Assembly (NCBI GenBank): GCA_907163375.1
Contig: CAJQUW010005318.1
Span: 62,001-126,000, forward strand
Reading direction: 5' to 3'
Origin: Prostheceraeus crozeri
Taxonomy: Eukaryota; Platyhelminthes; Polycladida; Euryleptidae
DNA: 64,000 nucleotides
Shown piece after piece: positions 12,562 through 21,371 of this stretch (positions within the stretch are counted from its first letter, which is position 1; every line of letters begins with the position of its first letter). Under the pieces are notes generated by a model that was not told where the DNA came from, made no database searches, and saw nothing but the letters and a program-made list of their open reading frames with translations. The translations under genes and the position numbers were made by a program.

Positions 12562-13270
12562 CTAATGTTTAATGCTGTTAATAGTTTTTCTTGTTATAGG
12601 GAAATATATTAATGTTTGTGGAAACACATTTAATCTATAACCAATGGGTACAGTAAAAGCTGGAAAACTGAATATTAAATTTGACAATTTACCATTTATA
12701 TATCCTCCTTCAATAATGTCACAATGTACAACAATTGAATTTATTTCAGTTATTTTAGGAATCTTCTCACCTAAATGATAACCTTGACTATAGGTTTGTT
12801 TATTAAATCCTAATAGTTTTGACAATGATCTATCATGATTAAAATCAACTTGATGATTTTCGTCTAAAGTAAGAGAAAATTTATTTACTGCTGGTTCAAC
12901 TGCGAAATGCAATTGTTTCTCATCTTTAAATGGTATACCTAAATGTCTCTTAATTTCATTTGATATTGATTCAACTTCGTAAGAACCAGGAAGAAAAGTT
13001 AGTACTTTCCACGTTTTGCCTTTATCAGTAGAATATCTAAATTGATCATTCACATCTTTGATGACGTTTTGAATAGTGTTAAATGTAGAGAAACTAGTCA
13101 ATGCAATTTGATAATTTTTATTATGTTCCAAATGGAGAATGGGTTCTAAATTACAAGCATGTGATGAAGTACTTGTTATAATTTTTAACGTCGTACTGAA
13201 TTTTGATGAACCCAGAATCTGCTAGATTTTCTAAATGATTATTAATTTTTTCTAAATCTGCTGAACACAT
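12562..13270 (-). pseudogene. Minor-capsid-like protein of the viral relic, frameshifted
   Basis: The start is probably the ATG at 13270. Near 13195 the reading frame must change, after which a clean frame runs to 12562. The C-terminal half contains NSIVVHCDIIEGGYINGKLS and a following FPAFTVPIGYRLNVFP segment. I recognise this pattern from Polinton-like minor capsid genes of invertebrates. It parallels the C-terminal halves of the two penton-like genes at 26.9-29.9 kb. The family assignment is from memory of the motif pattern and is not a computed match. Confidence 0.55.
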
Positions 13271-13311
13271 TTTTTAGATAAAAATTTTAAATAAATATTT
13301 TTTTATAAAAA

Positions 13312-14883
13312 TTAAAAACAGCATATTTCAGCTATACTTTTATAATCCTCTTCATTTAGAATCTTCTTTTCTAATAGTCTTTTTAATATAGCATGAATTT
13401 CATTGAAACTGGAATTATGTCCTTCTTTTATTGCAGATATCAAAATCTCTGATCTATTTAGCAATTCTTGTGGATCATCTGGTAAAAATATAGTTGTTTC
13501 TGTTTTAAAACCTTTTTCTACTTTAGGTGCCGTTGGTAATAAATTTTCTAATTGTTTATAACGTCTAAGAGATTTTACTGCACCAACGCTATCTAACATG
13601 GCTTTATATTTTATAAGATCTTCTACGGCATATTTTTTTAAATCTGCTCCTCTTAAAAGATCAACAAAATTTCTATCTAAACTAATAGATGATTTATCTG
13701 GTGAAAAAATTAAACCCCGTAAAGGTTGTGGAAATATTTCTTTTCCGCCAAGATAAAATCTTGCAAATAATTTTTTCTCTAAAAAGAAAGTAGAATGTTC
13801 AAATAACATAGATTTTGGTATTTGTTTCTATATTTGCTTCTAACAATCCATAATCATCTAATAATGTTTTAAGTACTGGATCTGTTATATTTACTCGGTT
13901 ATCCTGATTAGCAATTTCTTTTTCAAGAGTTTTAAATGGTTCAATAGTTTTTCAAAATCAGTTTTTACTTGTTTGGTTTGCTGCATTTTTTCAAACATAT
14001 CAGATTGAATACCAGCTTTTGTCATTCTATGCTGAGTATGATTTTCTTTCATAATATTTTTTTGTTTTATTAACTCATCTAATTGTTGAATTCTTTTTTG
14101 ATTATCAGCTTTAATTTTATCCATTTTTAAAATATAATATTTGAATTTTGTGGTAACATTGGAATACAGCAAAAACATTTTACTGAACAAATTATTTTTT
14201 ATTGCTTTGTCTTCTGACATCTTTTCGTCTAAAGTTTTGTTTAATAAAGTTTTTAGTTCTTCTAAAAAAATTTTATCATTTTCTTCATTAGAAATTTTAC
14301 CAACCTGTTTATTCTTGTCATTAACTTGTGTCTGTAATTGAAATGATATTTGATTTACTTCATTAGCTATTTGATCAGATTTTTCAATCTCATCTAACGT
14401 AATAACATTATCATCACATACTCTTTGAAAGTAGTAATGCAGTTTATCATAAACTTCTTTACCGTGAGAATGTTTATTTTTTAATGATTTTCGTTTCTTA
14501 GTAATTAAATATTTATCTAACATTGTAACAAGTGAAGTTGTAAAAACACCCGTACCTGTTAAAGCAGTAGCAACTAATGGAATTACTAAAACACCCGAAG
14601 TTATTATAATTGTGAATACCCCTAAACTTACTGTTATAAAGATTCCAATTCCTTGTGTTACATTCTTAACTTTAGACCATCTCTTTCTTAATTTTTTATA
14701 ATGTTCTAATCTTAATAATAATTGTGATTCCCTATCTTTCATATACCTAACTCTATCTTTGTGTTTTTCTTTAATCATTTCACTTGTTTTTAATTGTGAT
14801 AACGAAGGATATATTTTCGAAGTTTCCTCCATTTTCGCCGTTTTTTCCATTTCTGAGGTTTCTTCCATTATTGAGGTTTCCAT
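13312..14883 (-). pseudogene. Long coiled-coil membrane protein of the viral relic, frameshifted
   Basis: An ATG at 14883 opens a frame with short MEETSEMEKT-type repeats. A charged coiled coil follows, then a long hydrophobic stretch (about residues 78-125, two membrane-spanning segments), then more coiled coil to 13891. Coding signal continues downstream in other frames: a block near 13810-13940 reads DPVLKTLLDDYGLLEANIET, and an open stretch of 165 codons (13312-13809) follows. The three blocks abut with only frame changes between them, so I infer one gene of about 520 codons with two frameshifts. Function unknown; it could be a virion membrane or spike-associated protein. Confidence 0.5.
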
Positions 14884-15111
14884 TTTTTAATAAATACGTG
14901 TATTTTGATATTTTTAGACTATGTGAAAAGACTACGTAAATTCTTAAACTACGTGAAATTGATATTTGTAATATTTTTCGCAAAAATTGCAAGTGTGTAA
15001 AATTTGTAAAACATTGAAAAATATTCGAAAAAAATCGGGTGGGGATGTCATACCCTATACTACTCCAGAGTCCAGCACGTCATCCAGGTAACAGAAGCCT
15101 TGGGCTCCATG

Positions 15112-16555
15112 CTCATTTATTTTTATTTATTTCAGTGAATTTCTCGTACATGCGAGTGGCGTTTTGTCGATTATCGACTTCAAGGCCATAACATAATGCT
15201 TCAAAAACAATTGTATACAGACAACTCAGCTATCGGTAAAGTAAGCGTCATGCAAAAATGAATATAACATAGAATTGAAGGCGGATAGAGTGGAAGCTTT
15301 CGTGATGGTGGATGGAAGCTTGTTCAACTCGCGAGCAGCATTACACTGGAATGAGCGACCACCAAGAGTACGGCAACGGGATTTAGGTGCAATGAGCTTC
15401 AGCGAGGAGGAAGAACGGAGGCGAGCACGTGTGAAAGAATTGAATGAGAAGTCGAGGCGATCAGTGAGGTAGGAGGGAGCACAGTTATGAAGGCACAAGT
15501 ACACTATAATCGCAAGTCTATACTGAATGCGACCTTCAATAGGGAGCCAACGAAGTACTTTTAGTGAGGTTGAGATGTGGTGGTAGCGTGACAGGGAATC
15601 TACCAGACGAGCAGCGGCATTGATTACATTCTGTAAACGTCTCAGCGTAGACTGAGGTAAGCCAGCTAAGGAAGTGATGCAACAATCAAGTTGACTAAAA
15701 GCTAGCGACACAATGAGCGTTATAGTGAGCGAACGAGAGATAGATCTCCGGATTGACTTTGTTTGACGCAAAACTCCGAAGCAGGTCGATATAGTTCGAG
15801 ACACGTGAGTGTTGAAGGTTAAATGGTTATCAAAGATAACTCCGAGGAGTCTCAGAGAGGCGACAGGAGTTGATGGATGGCCACAGAGGGATACAGGGGC
15901 TGATGGGAGAACTTTCTTTTTTCTCGACGAGAACCATATCACATTTGACTTGGAAGCGTTCAGTTGTAGGTGATTGCTTTTCAGCCAGATATTCACTTCT
16001 TCGATACAGGTGGACATGTGTCTACTTAACTCGTCAGTTTGATGTGGACGAGAGGAACAGTAGACTTGAATGTCATCAGCAAATAGATCAACATTGAGAT
16101 CACTTTGCTCGATGGAGCGAGAGAGGTCGGATATGTACAGGGAGAAAAGGAGGTGACCGAGTACTGAGCCCTGAGGAACTCCGGAGATCACTTGAACGGG
16201 ATGAGACCTGTGTCCACCTGAGACGACTGATTAAGTACGGCCAGTCAGAAAGGAGCGAAAACACTCCAGTGATGTGTCTCTGAAAACAAAAGTCGTGTGA
16301 AATCTTTGGAGGAGTGTTGGGTGATGAATGGTATCGAATGCTGACGATAGGTCCAGGGAGATAAGGAGAGAAATGTTTCCTTTGTCGAGGGAGCTCAGGA
16401 TATCGTTGAGCAGATGTAGAGTCGCAGTTTCGGTGGAATAGTGAGGTCTGTAAGCAGATTGAGTTCGGGGTAGCAGACTGTTGGTATTTAGGTAGATCCT
16501 CACTTGTTTGGCAATAATCCTTTCAAGCAGTTTCATAGCATCACCATCTGTAACA
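15112..16555 (-). mobile_element. CR1/L2-like LINE, 5'-truncated
   Basis: A minus-strand non-LTR retrotransposon fragment. It contains most of a reverse transcriptase and ends in an A-rich AAATAAAT-type tail (plus-strand TTTATTTATT at about 15115-15135). The 5' part is missing and is replaced at about 16555 by a piece of a different LINE. Confidence 0.75.
15226..16545 (-). pseudogene. Reverse transcriptase of a CR1/L2-like LINE, with in-frame stop
   Basis: The frame starts abruptly with KLLERIIAKQV, the usual entry to a LINE reverse transcriptase. It continues through SAYRPHYSTETA and SLDLSSAFDTIHH (motif A), GVPQGSVLG (motif B) and LFADDIQVY, the catalytic FADD of motif C. The thumb and C-terminal region runs to 15226 and includes LGVIFDNHLTF and LRWLPIEGRIQYRLA. 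A TAA stop interrupts the frame near 16220, just before motif B. No endonuclease domain is present. The catalytic residues are intact, but truncation and the stop make it a dead copy. Confidence 0.85.
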
Positions 16556-16960
16556 GCGTCTAACACACCTGCTGCGGGGTTTCGCGGTATTCCCTGGTAC
16601 TTCTTGCTCGGAAAAGATGCTTGTTCTGCTTGAAGGCAGCATTTCACACCCTGCACTTGCCATACACCCAACAATGACACGACGTACAGAGAAGAGAGTT
16701 TGAACCAACGCCTTCAGAGCAAACAACACAAGGATAGCTGTCTGAAGTCACACCTTTACCAAATCCGATGGAAGAAACCATGACTTTCGACTTTGCATAG
16801 TTAAATTTCATACCCTTGGCTCCGAAACCTTCCTTCCACTTATTGATCCTGGACATGATAACCAACTTCGATTCAGCAATCAAAACAAGATAATTTGCAT
16901 AAAGGATCTCCCAGGGCAAGTTACTGTTGGTTGCGGTTGCCACTGCGTTCATCACTAGGA
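16556..16960 (-). pseudogene. Fragment of a different non-LTR reverse transcriptase
   Basis: A minus-strand fragment reads WEILYANYLVLIAES, where a functional enzyme would have a catalytic YADD. Both acidic positions have changed (to N and Y), so it is inactive. A Cys-rich tail follows (YPCVVCSEGVGSNSLLCTSC), typical of a LINE family common in aquatic invertebrates. It joins the CR1/L2-like fragment at about 16555. It is either a nested insertion or a template-switched chimera. Confidence 0.65.
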
Positions 16961-17139
16961 TGAAAAGGAGAGGGCTCAGAACGGAACATTGATAGACTCA
17001 ACGACTATTGTCGACCGAAGTTACAAGAGCTCAGTTATTCGATATTTCAATGTCTTTTCATTGTCATTGTCATAATTGGTTATTCACACATATCTGAATG
17101 CACTTGATTTTTAACATGCTTTGAAGATTGTCCAACTTT

Positions 17140-17145
17140 TTTATT
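17140..17145. repeat. Left target-site duplication of the Polinton (TTTATT)
   Basis: The six bases TTTATT directly precede the left terminus and match 60889-60894 exactly. Six-base duplications are the rule for Polinton/Maverick integration. Confidence 0.95.
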
Positions 17146-17822
17146 AGTAGTAATAAAACGGCGAACACTCGACCGGCGCCCCCCCCCTCTGGAACGACAG
17201 AGTGTCGTGGTCGGCCGCCGTGGTGCTTCGGGTCTGACTCCTCCCCCCCCTGGAACGGCAGAGGTCTGTCGTGGTGTGCCGTCCAGGTTGGTCCACGTTC
17301 ACAAAATGTTCGCTGACTCCCCCCCCTCTGGAACGACAGAGTGTCGTGGTGGTCTTGGGCGACCGCCAGGATTTGTCTTGAGGCTATAGTGTGTGATGTT
17401 TTTCGTACAATCTGCTGAATGTTGGGATGTAAAATGGGCTGTTTCGAGTGCAAGGAGTCCTCGGATGAGGAAACGGAGGCCAGATTCGGATTCAGCGTGA
17501 AATTCTGCATCGGTATGGTGAATTTGAACGCAATCGGAGAGAAAAATTTTCGCTGACGTCCCCCCCCTCTGGAGAGCTCGCTTCGATTTTGGCTTCCAGT
17601 GGACGGATTTTGTCGTGCCATAGCTCGTTTGAAAGCTAAGAGTGAGACAAATTCACTGAAACAAACGGCTTGTTCATATCTGTCTTCGTTTAGATGTGAG
17701 ACGCCATTTAAGATTTTGGGACATTGGCGAAAAACGACAGAGTTAGAATTTGGGACGTTTTGGGCTGTAGCACCAAAACGAAGCATCGGATGGGAAAACG
17801 GATTTCAGATTTGGAATCAGCT
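17146..17822 (+). repeat. Left terminal inverted repeat
   Basis: Inverted match to 60218-60888 with few mismatches. The outer 250 bp hold three copies of a block with a C-run followed by TCTGGAACGACAGAGTGTCG. Each block contains the small palindrome ACGACA...TGTCGT. The inner part holds one copy each of the monomer types that make up the right-hand array. Identity ends sharply at about 17822, where unique promoter sequence begins. Confidence 0.9.
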
Positions 17823-17832
17823 TGATGTTATT

Positions 17833-17883
17833 GTCCAATGAGGGTCATCATCCAATGAGAATCAAGCATTTCTATATAAATAG
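17833..17883 (+). promoter_or_regulatory. Pol II promoter of the leftmost gene: two CCAAT boxes and a TATA box
   Basis: TCCAATGAG occurs twice (near 17834 and 17851), followed by CTATATAAATAG at 17872-17883. The start codon lies about 100 bp downstream. The same double CCAAT plus TATA layout precedes the polymerase gene at the other end. Confidence 0.75.
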
Positions 17884-17982
17884 CGAGCCTTCCACAGTGA
17901 GAATCATTCCATCGTTGAATCACACGAGTGACGGACGCACATTTTCTCTCTCTCTAGTTCCCTATTCTATTATCCAACTAAA

Positions 17983-18757
17983 ATGGTAAGTCGCTACTTT
18001 CCCCCCTCTCCTCCCTTGAAAGTAAACTTAATACAATCTTTTTCATTTTCAGGCATCTACTCCATCTGCTGCACTAGTAGGACAAAATGGCGGTCAAACC
18101 TTACAAGGTTCGCTACGATCAGATCATCTACAACTGAGGGCAGTGGAAGAAACAACCAAGGTACATAATCCTACACCGCTACAGCGTAAATTTAAACAAG
18201 TCTTGCGTTATGACGATCATAGCGTAGTACTCCAAACGGGAATGCTCCCTTCCACGGATGTCAAGATAATGCGCAATCAGTATGGGGACTACATACTGAT
18301 CCCCGTGAGTCCGTACATTCGCCACCAACTTGATATTATTGAGGAGTATGTGACATTAAATATGGACATTCCTACTCCTCTTGCTCAAGAGTGGAAGGCG
18401 AGAGATGACAAGGATACTCCCTATAGAAAGATTTGGGATGGTAATCACATTTGCCTACCAGTATCACATTGGTGTACTTACTATAAGAAGGCTGGAGATC
18501 ATTCAATACCCATCAGATGTGATGAGCTCGGAGAAGGTACTTGGGATATCCTTTTCAAAGTGAATGGGCTATATTATGGTCGGCACAAGGATAATAAAAT
18601 AGCCTCTCTCTCCATGCATATGGAATCCATCCTATATATTCCAAAACCACCCAACGTGGATGACATAATTGATCAAATCCTTAACAGCAGTGGTACGAAG
18701 CGCAAGTCGGAGAAGAATACTGCATCAAAACGCAAATCAAAGAAGGAGAATTACTAG
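17983..18757 (+). CDS. Leftmost Polinton gene, spliced after the ATG; function unknown
   Basis: Exon 1 is only the start codon (17983-17985), directly followed by the donor GTAAGT. The intron is 17986-18052 (67 nt), ending TTTTCATTTTCAG. Exon 2 runs 18053-18757 in frame and gives about 235 residues beginning MASTPS. A promoter with CCAAT and TATA boxes precedes it. The body is globular, with several Trp and Tyr residues. The tail (SGTKRKSEKNTASKRKSKK) is strongly basic and looks like a nuclear localisation signal. I recognise no family. Its position next to the terminal repeat and its separate promoter suggest an early or regulatory protein. The splice sites are read from sequence and no transcript is available. 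Confidence 0.7.
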
Positions 18758-18791
18758 TCCTTTCCTAACTCTACCCTATGACAATTCGTTT

Positions 18792-18917
18792 ATGTGCTTT
18801 GAGTGTCGTAGACGTGGTCTTATTAGATACATTTTACTTCTTCGTTGCCATCATATCATTTGTCTATTTTGTCGTGAAAAGCATCGATGTAATTCTTCAT
18901 TTTGTAATATGTTATAG
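18792..18917 (+). CDS. Mini RING-finger protein, 41 residues
   Basis: A short frame from an ATG at 18792 consists almost entirely of a RING-like cysteine pattern. It has CFEC, then CHH with ICLFC, then two final cysteines (C-x4-C), matching a compact C3HC4 order. RING proteins act as E3 ubiquitin ligases or protein scaffolds. It starts 35 bp after the leftmost gene's stop and could instead be a spliced exon of that gene. The last Cys pair spacing is wider than usual, so metal binding is inferred. Confidence 0.45.
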   Translation: MCFECRRRGLIRYILLLRCHHIICLFCREKHRCNSSFCNML

Positions 18918-18951
18918 AACGCTTCCTTAGATGTGTAAATTTCCGTTTTAG

Positions 18952-19500
18952 GCTTCTATCATCATTTTTATGGATTGTGAGGGTGAACCTGTACAGGAGC
19001 TCAGTGCTATTGCTATGAATAATTGGACATATCAGATTGTTAGTGTCTATCATCAACATGCCAACTGCGATCCCAATGTTGATCAATGGGCGAGAAAACA
19101 CATTCATGGACTTAATCTGAAATATTTGCAAGACTATGGCTTTTCTTGTGAGAGTGCTCTTCTTATTGACTTTAAACGATGGTTAGCTGCTTTCAATGTT
19201 ATACGCATCTTTTGTAATAATCCTGGTAAGGAGAGGAAAGTATTTCCCAATCTAATCATTGATGATATTTTGCTCCCACCTTGGGATAGTAGAGTGAATC
19301 AACATTATCATGAAGTCACGAAACGTTTTAAGGATTTGTGTGTTCCTATTTTGTCTATTCGTTGTAGTAGCTACGTTCATAACCAATGCTTCTTTCCTCC
19401 TTACCTCAACACTGCCAAAGTCCTGTATGGTTATCATTGCTCGCTGTATGATAGTTACCAGCTGTATCTATTTTATCTCTTTCAAACCATTGATTTATAA
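18952..19500 (+). CDS. DEDD (DnaQ-like) exonuclease-like Polinton protein
   Basis: The frame is open from a splice-acceptor-like sequence, CCGTTTTAG, at 18951. The first ATG is at 18970. The protein begins MDCEGEPVQELSAI, with the D-x-E of exonuclease motif I. It then has HIHGLNLKYLQ and a region ending HCSLYDSYQLYLFY, an arrangement I recall from proteins of fish and invertebrate Polintons with a ribonuclease-H-like exonuclease fold. About 176 residues. The upstream part, from 18952, reads A-S in frame, so it could be joined to the ATG-only leader exon at 17983. A poly(A) signal AATAAA follows at 19523. The exonuclease function is inferred from motif order. Confidence 0.55.
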   Translation, partial: ASIIIFMDCEGEPVQELSAIAMNNWTYQIVSVYHQHANCDPNVDQWARKHIHGLNLKYLQDYGFSCESALLIDFKRWLAAFNVIRIFCNNPGKERKVFPNLIIDDILLPPWDSRVNQHYHEVTKRFKDLCVPILSIRCSSYVHNQCFFPPYLNTAKVLYGYHCSLYDSYQLYLFYLFQTIDL

Positions 19501-19587
19501 TGCATGCTTGTTGCCGTTATTCAATAAATGTTACTATGAGAAGAGTTGTTGTTTTCATGCAATGGATGGGTTAGATAAAGGGCGATC

Positions 19588-19997
19588 ATGTCTTTCTCAA
19601 ACGACTGCGGAACATTACATTTTCATAGGCAAAGTTTAAAAGGAGCTGTTCAAGATTATGTGATAAATTTTCATAAAGATGAGACCGACATCGAAGCAGT
19701 GGTCGATGATGCTAGCACTCTATTTCTAGAGTTAATGAATACATTCTCTGATAGCATTATCATGGCGCGATTAGTTGCGAAAATTAAGTTTAGTCATTTT
19801 GGAAAGGAAGAGGTGGAAAGTCGCTCTTTCCATTTTGCTTCTTATTCAATGGAAGTGGTAGATCACTCCCAAGAATTTTTTAAAGACATATGATAAAAAT
19901 TGCTGAACGTCTTAACGCATTTAACCATCATGGTAGCAGTCTAGTGATTGAAGCGATTTCAGATATTCACATTCAACTTTCCATAAAGAAAAATTGA
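19588..19997 (+). pseudogene. Conserved Polinton protein with a frameshift
   Basis: The frame from an ATG at 19588 runs about 101 codons to a stop at 19891-19893. The coding signal then continues in another frame from about 19885 to a TGA at 19995-19997. The second part contains LNAFNHHGSSLVIEAI, which resembles the N-terminal segment of some Polinton polymerase-associated proteins (usually N-x-GSGW). Together about 135 codons. The overlap of the two frames is tiny, so a single-base change is the simplest explanation. Function unknown. Confidence 0.5.
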
Positions 19998-19999
19998 AA

Positions 20000-20323
20000 A
20001 TGCAGTGGTACTTGATTGTAGCACAACTGGTTTTCGAGCTATGTCTGCTCACTCTCGAAGTATATTCCTTCTGTACATGTGTCTATTATTTAGAAAAGGC
20101 TAGCAAATTCATATCTTCAAAAAGACTTGCTATAGACATCAGTAACGGTGAAACTATGTGTTGTGATGTATGTAAGCGAAAGGATGGAAATGAAAAGCGC
20201 ATCTTCAAGAGATGTAAGCATGCTTTTTGTCAACGCTGTTTCATACGTAATTGCATTCAACTTTGCAAATGTAACCACTGTGATATTGCTCATTTCGAGT
20301 GTCACTCATGCCGCAATAGTTAG
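20000..20323 (+). CDS. Membrane-anchored RING-finger protein
   Basis: About 107 residues from the ATG at 20000. The N-terminus (MQWYLIVAQLVFELCLLTLE) is a hydrophobic anchor or signal segment. The C-terminal half is a RING finger: CDVC, then CKH, then CQRC, then a CKCNHC cluster, with further cysteines at the end. Such viral RING proteins (compare membrane-bound MARCH-type ligases) usually ubiquitinate host membrane proteins. That role is inferred here. It overlaps nothing and lies 3 bp after the previous frame's stop. Confidence 0.65.
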   Translation: MQWYLIVAQLVFELCLLTLEVYSFCTCVYYLEKASKFISSKRLAIDISNGETMCCDVCKRKDGNEKRIFKRCKHAFCQRCFIRNCIQLCKCNHCDIAHFECHSCRNS

Positions 20324-20374
20324 TACCTATGGAAATGTGGTAAAGATAGGTTTTAGCAAAGACTAACACGGAAA

Positions 20375-20725
20375 ATGGCGAAACGTAAAAGTCAAAAGTC
20401 TTCAAAGTTTTCTTCAGCCATTCAAGCTCTCCGACGAATGAAAGCAAATCAGCGATACAATGCTATACGACATGCTAACGATAAATTCATTTGTGAAATT
20501 ATTTCTCATGTGAGGAAGTTGAGGACGAAGAAATTAGCGCCAAAACAACGAAAGTTACTTAAGCGATATGCTACGAAATTGCGTTTCATCTCCAATCCTA
20601 AAGTCACCCTTCAAAGAAAGAGGAAAACTCTAACACAAAAGGGCGGTTTCCTTTCAGCAATACTTCCAATGATAGCTCCTGCCGTGGGCAACCTATTGGG
20701 TAATATCTTTGGCTCTAAGCGTTAA
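20375..20725 (+). CDS. Small basic Polinton protein with hydrophobic Gly-rich tail (pX/pVI-like)
   Basis: 116 residues from the ATG at 20375. The N-terminal 90 residues are dense in Lys and Arg. The tail GGFLSAILPMIAPAVGNLLG is a hydrophobic, glycine-rich amphipathic segment. This organisation recurs in Polintons directly upstream of the packaging ATPase and resembles adenovirus core or membrane-lytic minor proteins. It probably binds DNA inside the capsid or helps membrane passage. The stop lies 32 bp before the ATPase ATG. Confidence 0.65.
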   Translation: MAKRKSQKSSKFSSAIQALRRMKANQRYNAIRHANDKFICEIISHVRKLRTKKLAPKQRKLLKRYATKLRFISNPKVTLQRKRKTLTQKGGFLSAILPMIAPAVGNLLGNIFGSKR

Positions 20726-20756
20726 TTATGCAAATGTTGAATCTCAAAGTATTAAA

Positions 20757-21371
20757 ATGGATTTCAGACTTCAATGTGATAAAGTTCTGACTGTATCAGG
20801 TCCATCTCATGCAGGTAAAACTGTTTTCACGCTGAATTTATTGGATAAAAGAAGGGAGTTGTTTAAGGAACCTATCAATCGAGTGATTTGGTGTTATGGT
20901 ATTTATCAACCGTCGCTGTTTCAGGATTTGCAAAGTCGCAACTTTATTCGACATGAAGGAATTATTGCAGTGGATAAACTTCAGTCTAATGATGTTGTTG
21001 TATTGGATGATTTATTAAAAGAAAGTAAGAATTCAAAAGATGTTACAGATATGTTCACTCGCGCAGCACACCATAAAAGGTGCTTCATCTATATCACACA
21101 AAATTTGTTTCCTGATGGAAAAGAAGCTCGTACACGAAACCTGAATACACACTATTATGCTATTTTCAAGAATCCGCGAGATAAAAGTCAATTTGAAATT
21201 TTAGCGCGACAAGTTGCACCCAGAGGATCAAAAGCCTTAATTGAAATTTTTCAAGCAGCTACTGAAAAACCGCACGGTTACTTATTCATTGACTTTACGC
21301 AAGAGTGTCCGGAAGAATTTAGATTTCGAAGTGATATTTTGAAAACTCCCATGATTATCTACAAACTATGA
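20757..21371 (+). CDS. FtsK/HerA-type genome-packaging ATPase
   Basis: 204 residues from the ATG at 20757. An upstream in-frame TTG at 20709 is less likely, because it overlaps the preceding gene. Walker A is GPSHAGKT at residues 15-22, Walker B is DVVVLDDLL at about 79-87, and a conserved YITQN segment follows near 112-116. These are the signatures of A32-like packaging ATPases of Polintons and related viruses, which drive DNA into the capsid. The frame is intact, in contrast to the equivalent gene in the AT-rich relic. Its stop overlaps the next ATG by 4 bp (ATGA), as expected for a tightly packed viral array. Confidence 0.9.
   Translation: MDFRLQCDKVLTVSGPSHAGKTVFTLNLLDKRRELFKEPINRVIWCYGIYQPSLFQDLQSRNFIRHEGIIAVDKLQSNDVVVLDDLLKESKNSKDVTDMFTRAAHHKRCFIYITQNLFPDGKEARTRNLNTHYYAIFKNPRDKSQFEILARQVAPRGSKALIEIFQAATEKPHGYLFIDFTQECPEEFRFRSDILKTPMIIYKL

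Larger units (their letters stand above)
9401..15000. mobile_element. Relic of a second, AT-rich Polinton/Maverick-like element
   Basis: Base composition shifts abruptly to roughly three-quarters A+T, with coding blocks on both strands. Minus-strand genes include a frameshifted FtsK/HerA packaging ATPase, a minor-capsid-like protein and a long coiled-coil membrane protein. Plus-strand blocks encode Asn-rich proteins of unknown function. All longer genes carry stops or frameshifts. I found no terminal inverted repeats, integrase or polymerase B, so the edges are set only by composition and coding content. Gene style and codon use differ from the intact element at 17 kb, so this is a separate lineage. 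Confidence 0.7.

Noticed and set aside
17070..17786. 238-codon minus-strand frame in the left terminal repeat
   Set aside because: It lies entirely in repeat sequence mirrored at the other end, crosses the element boundary, and has no recognisable domain.
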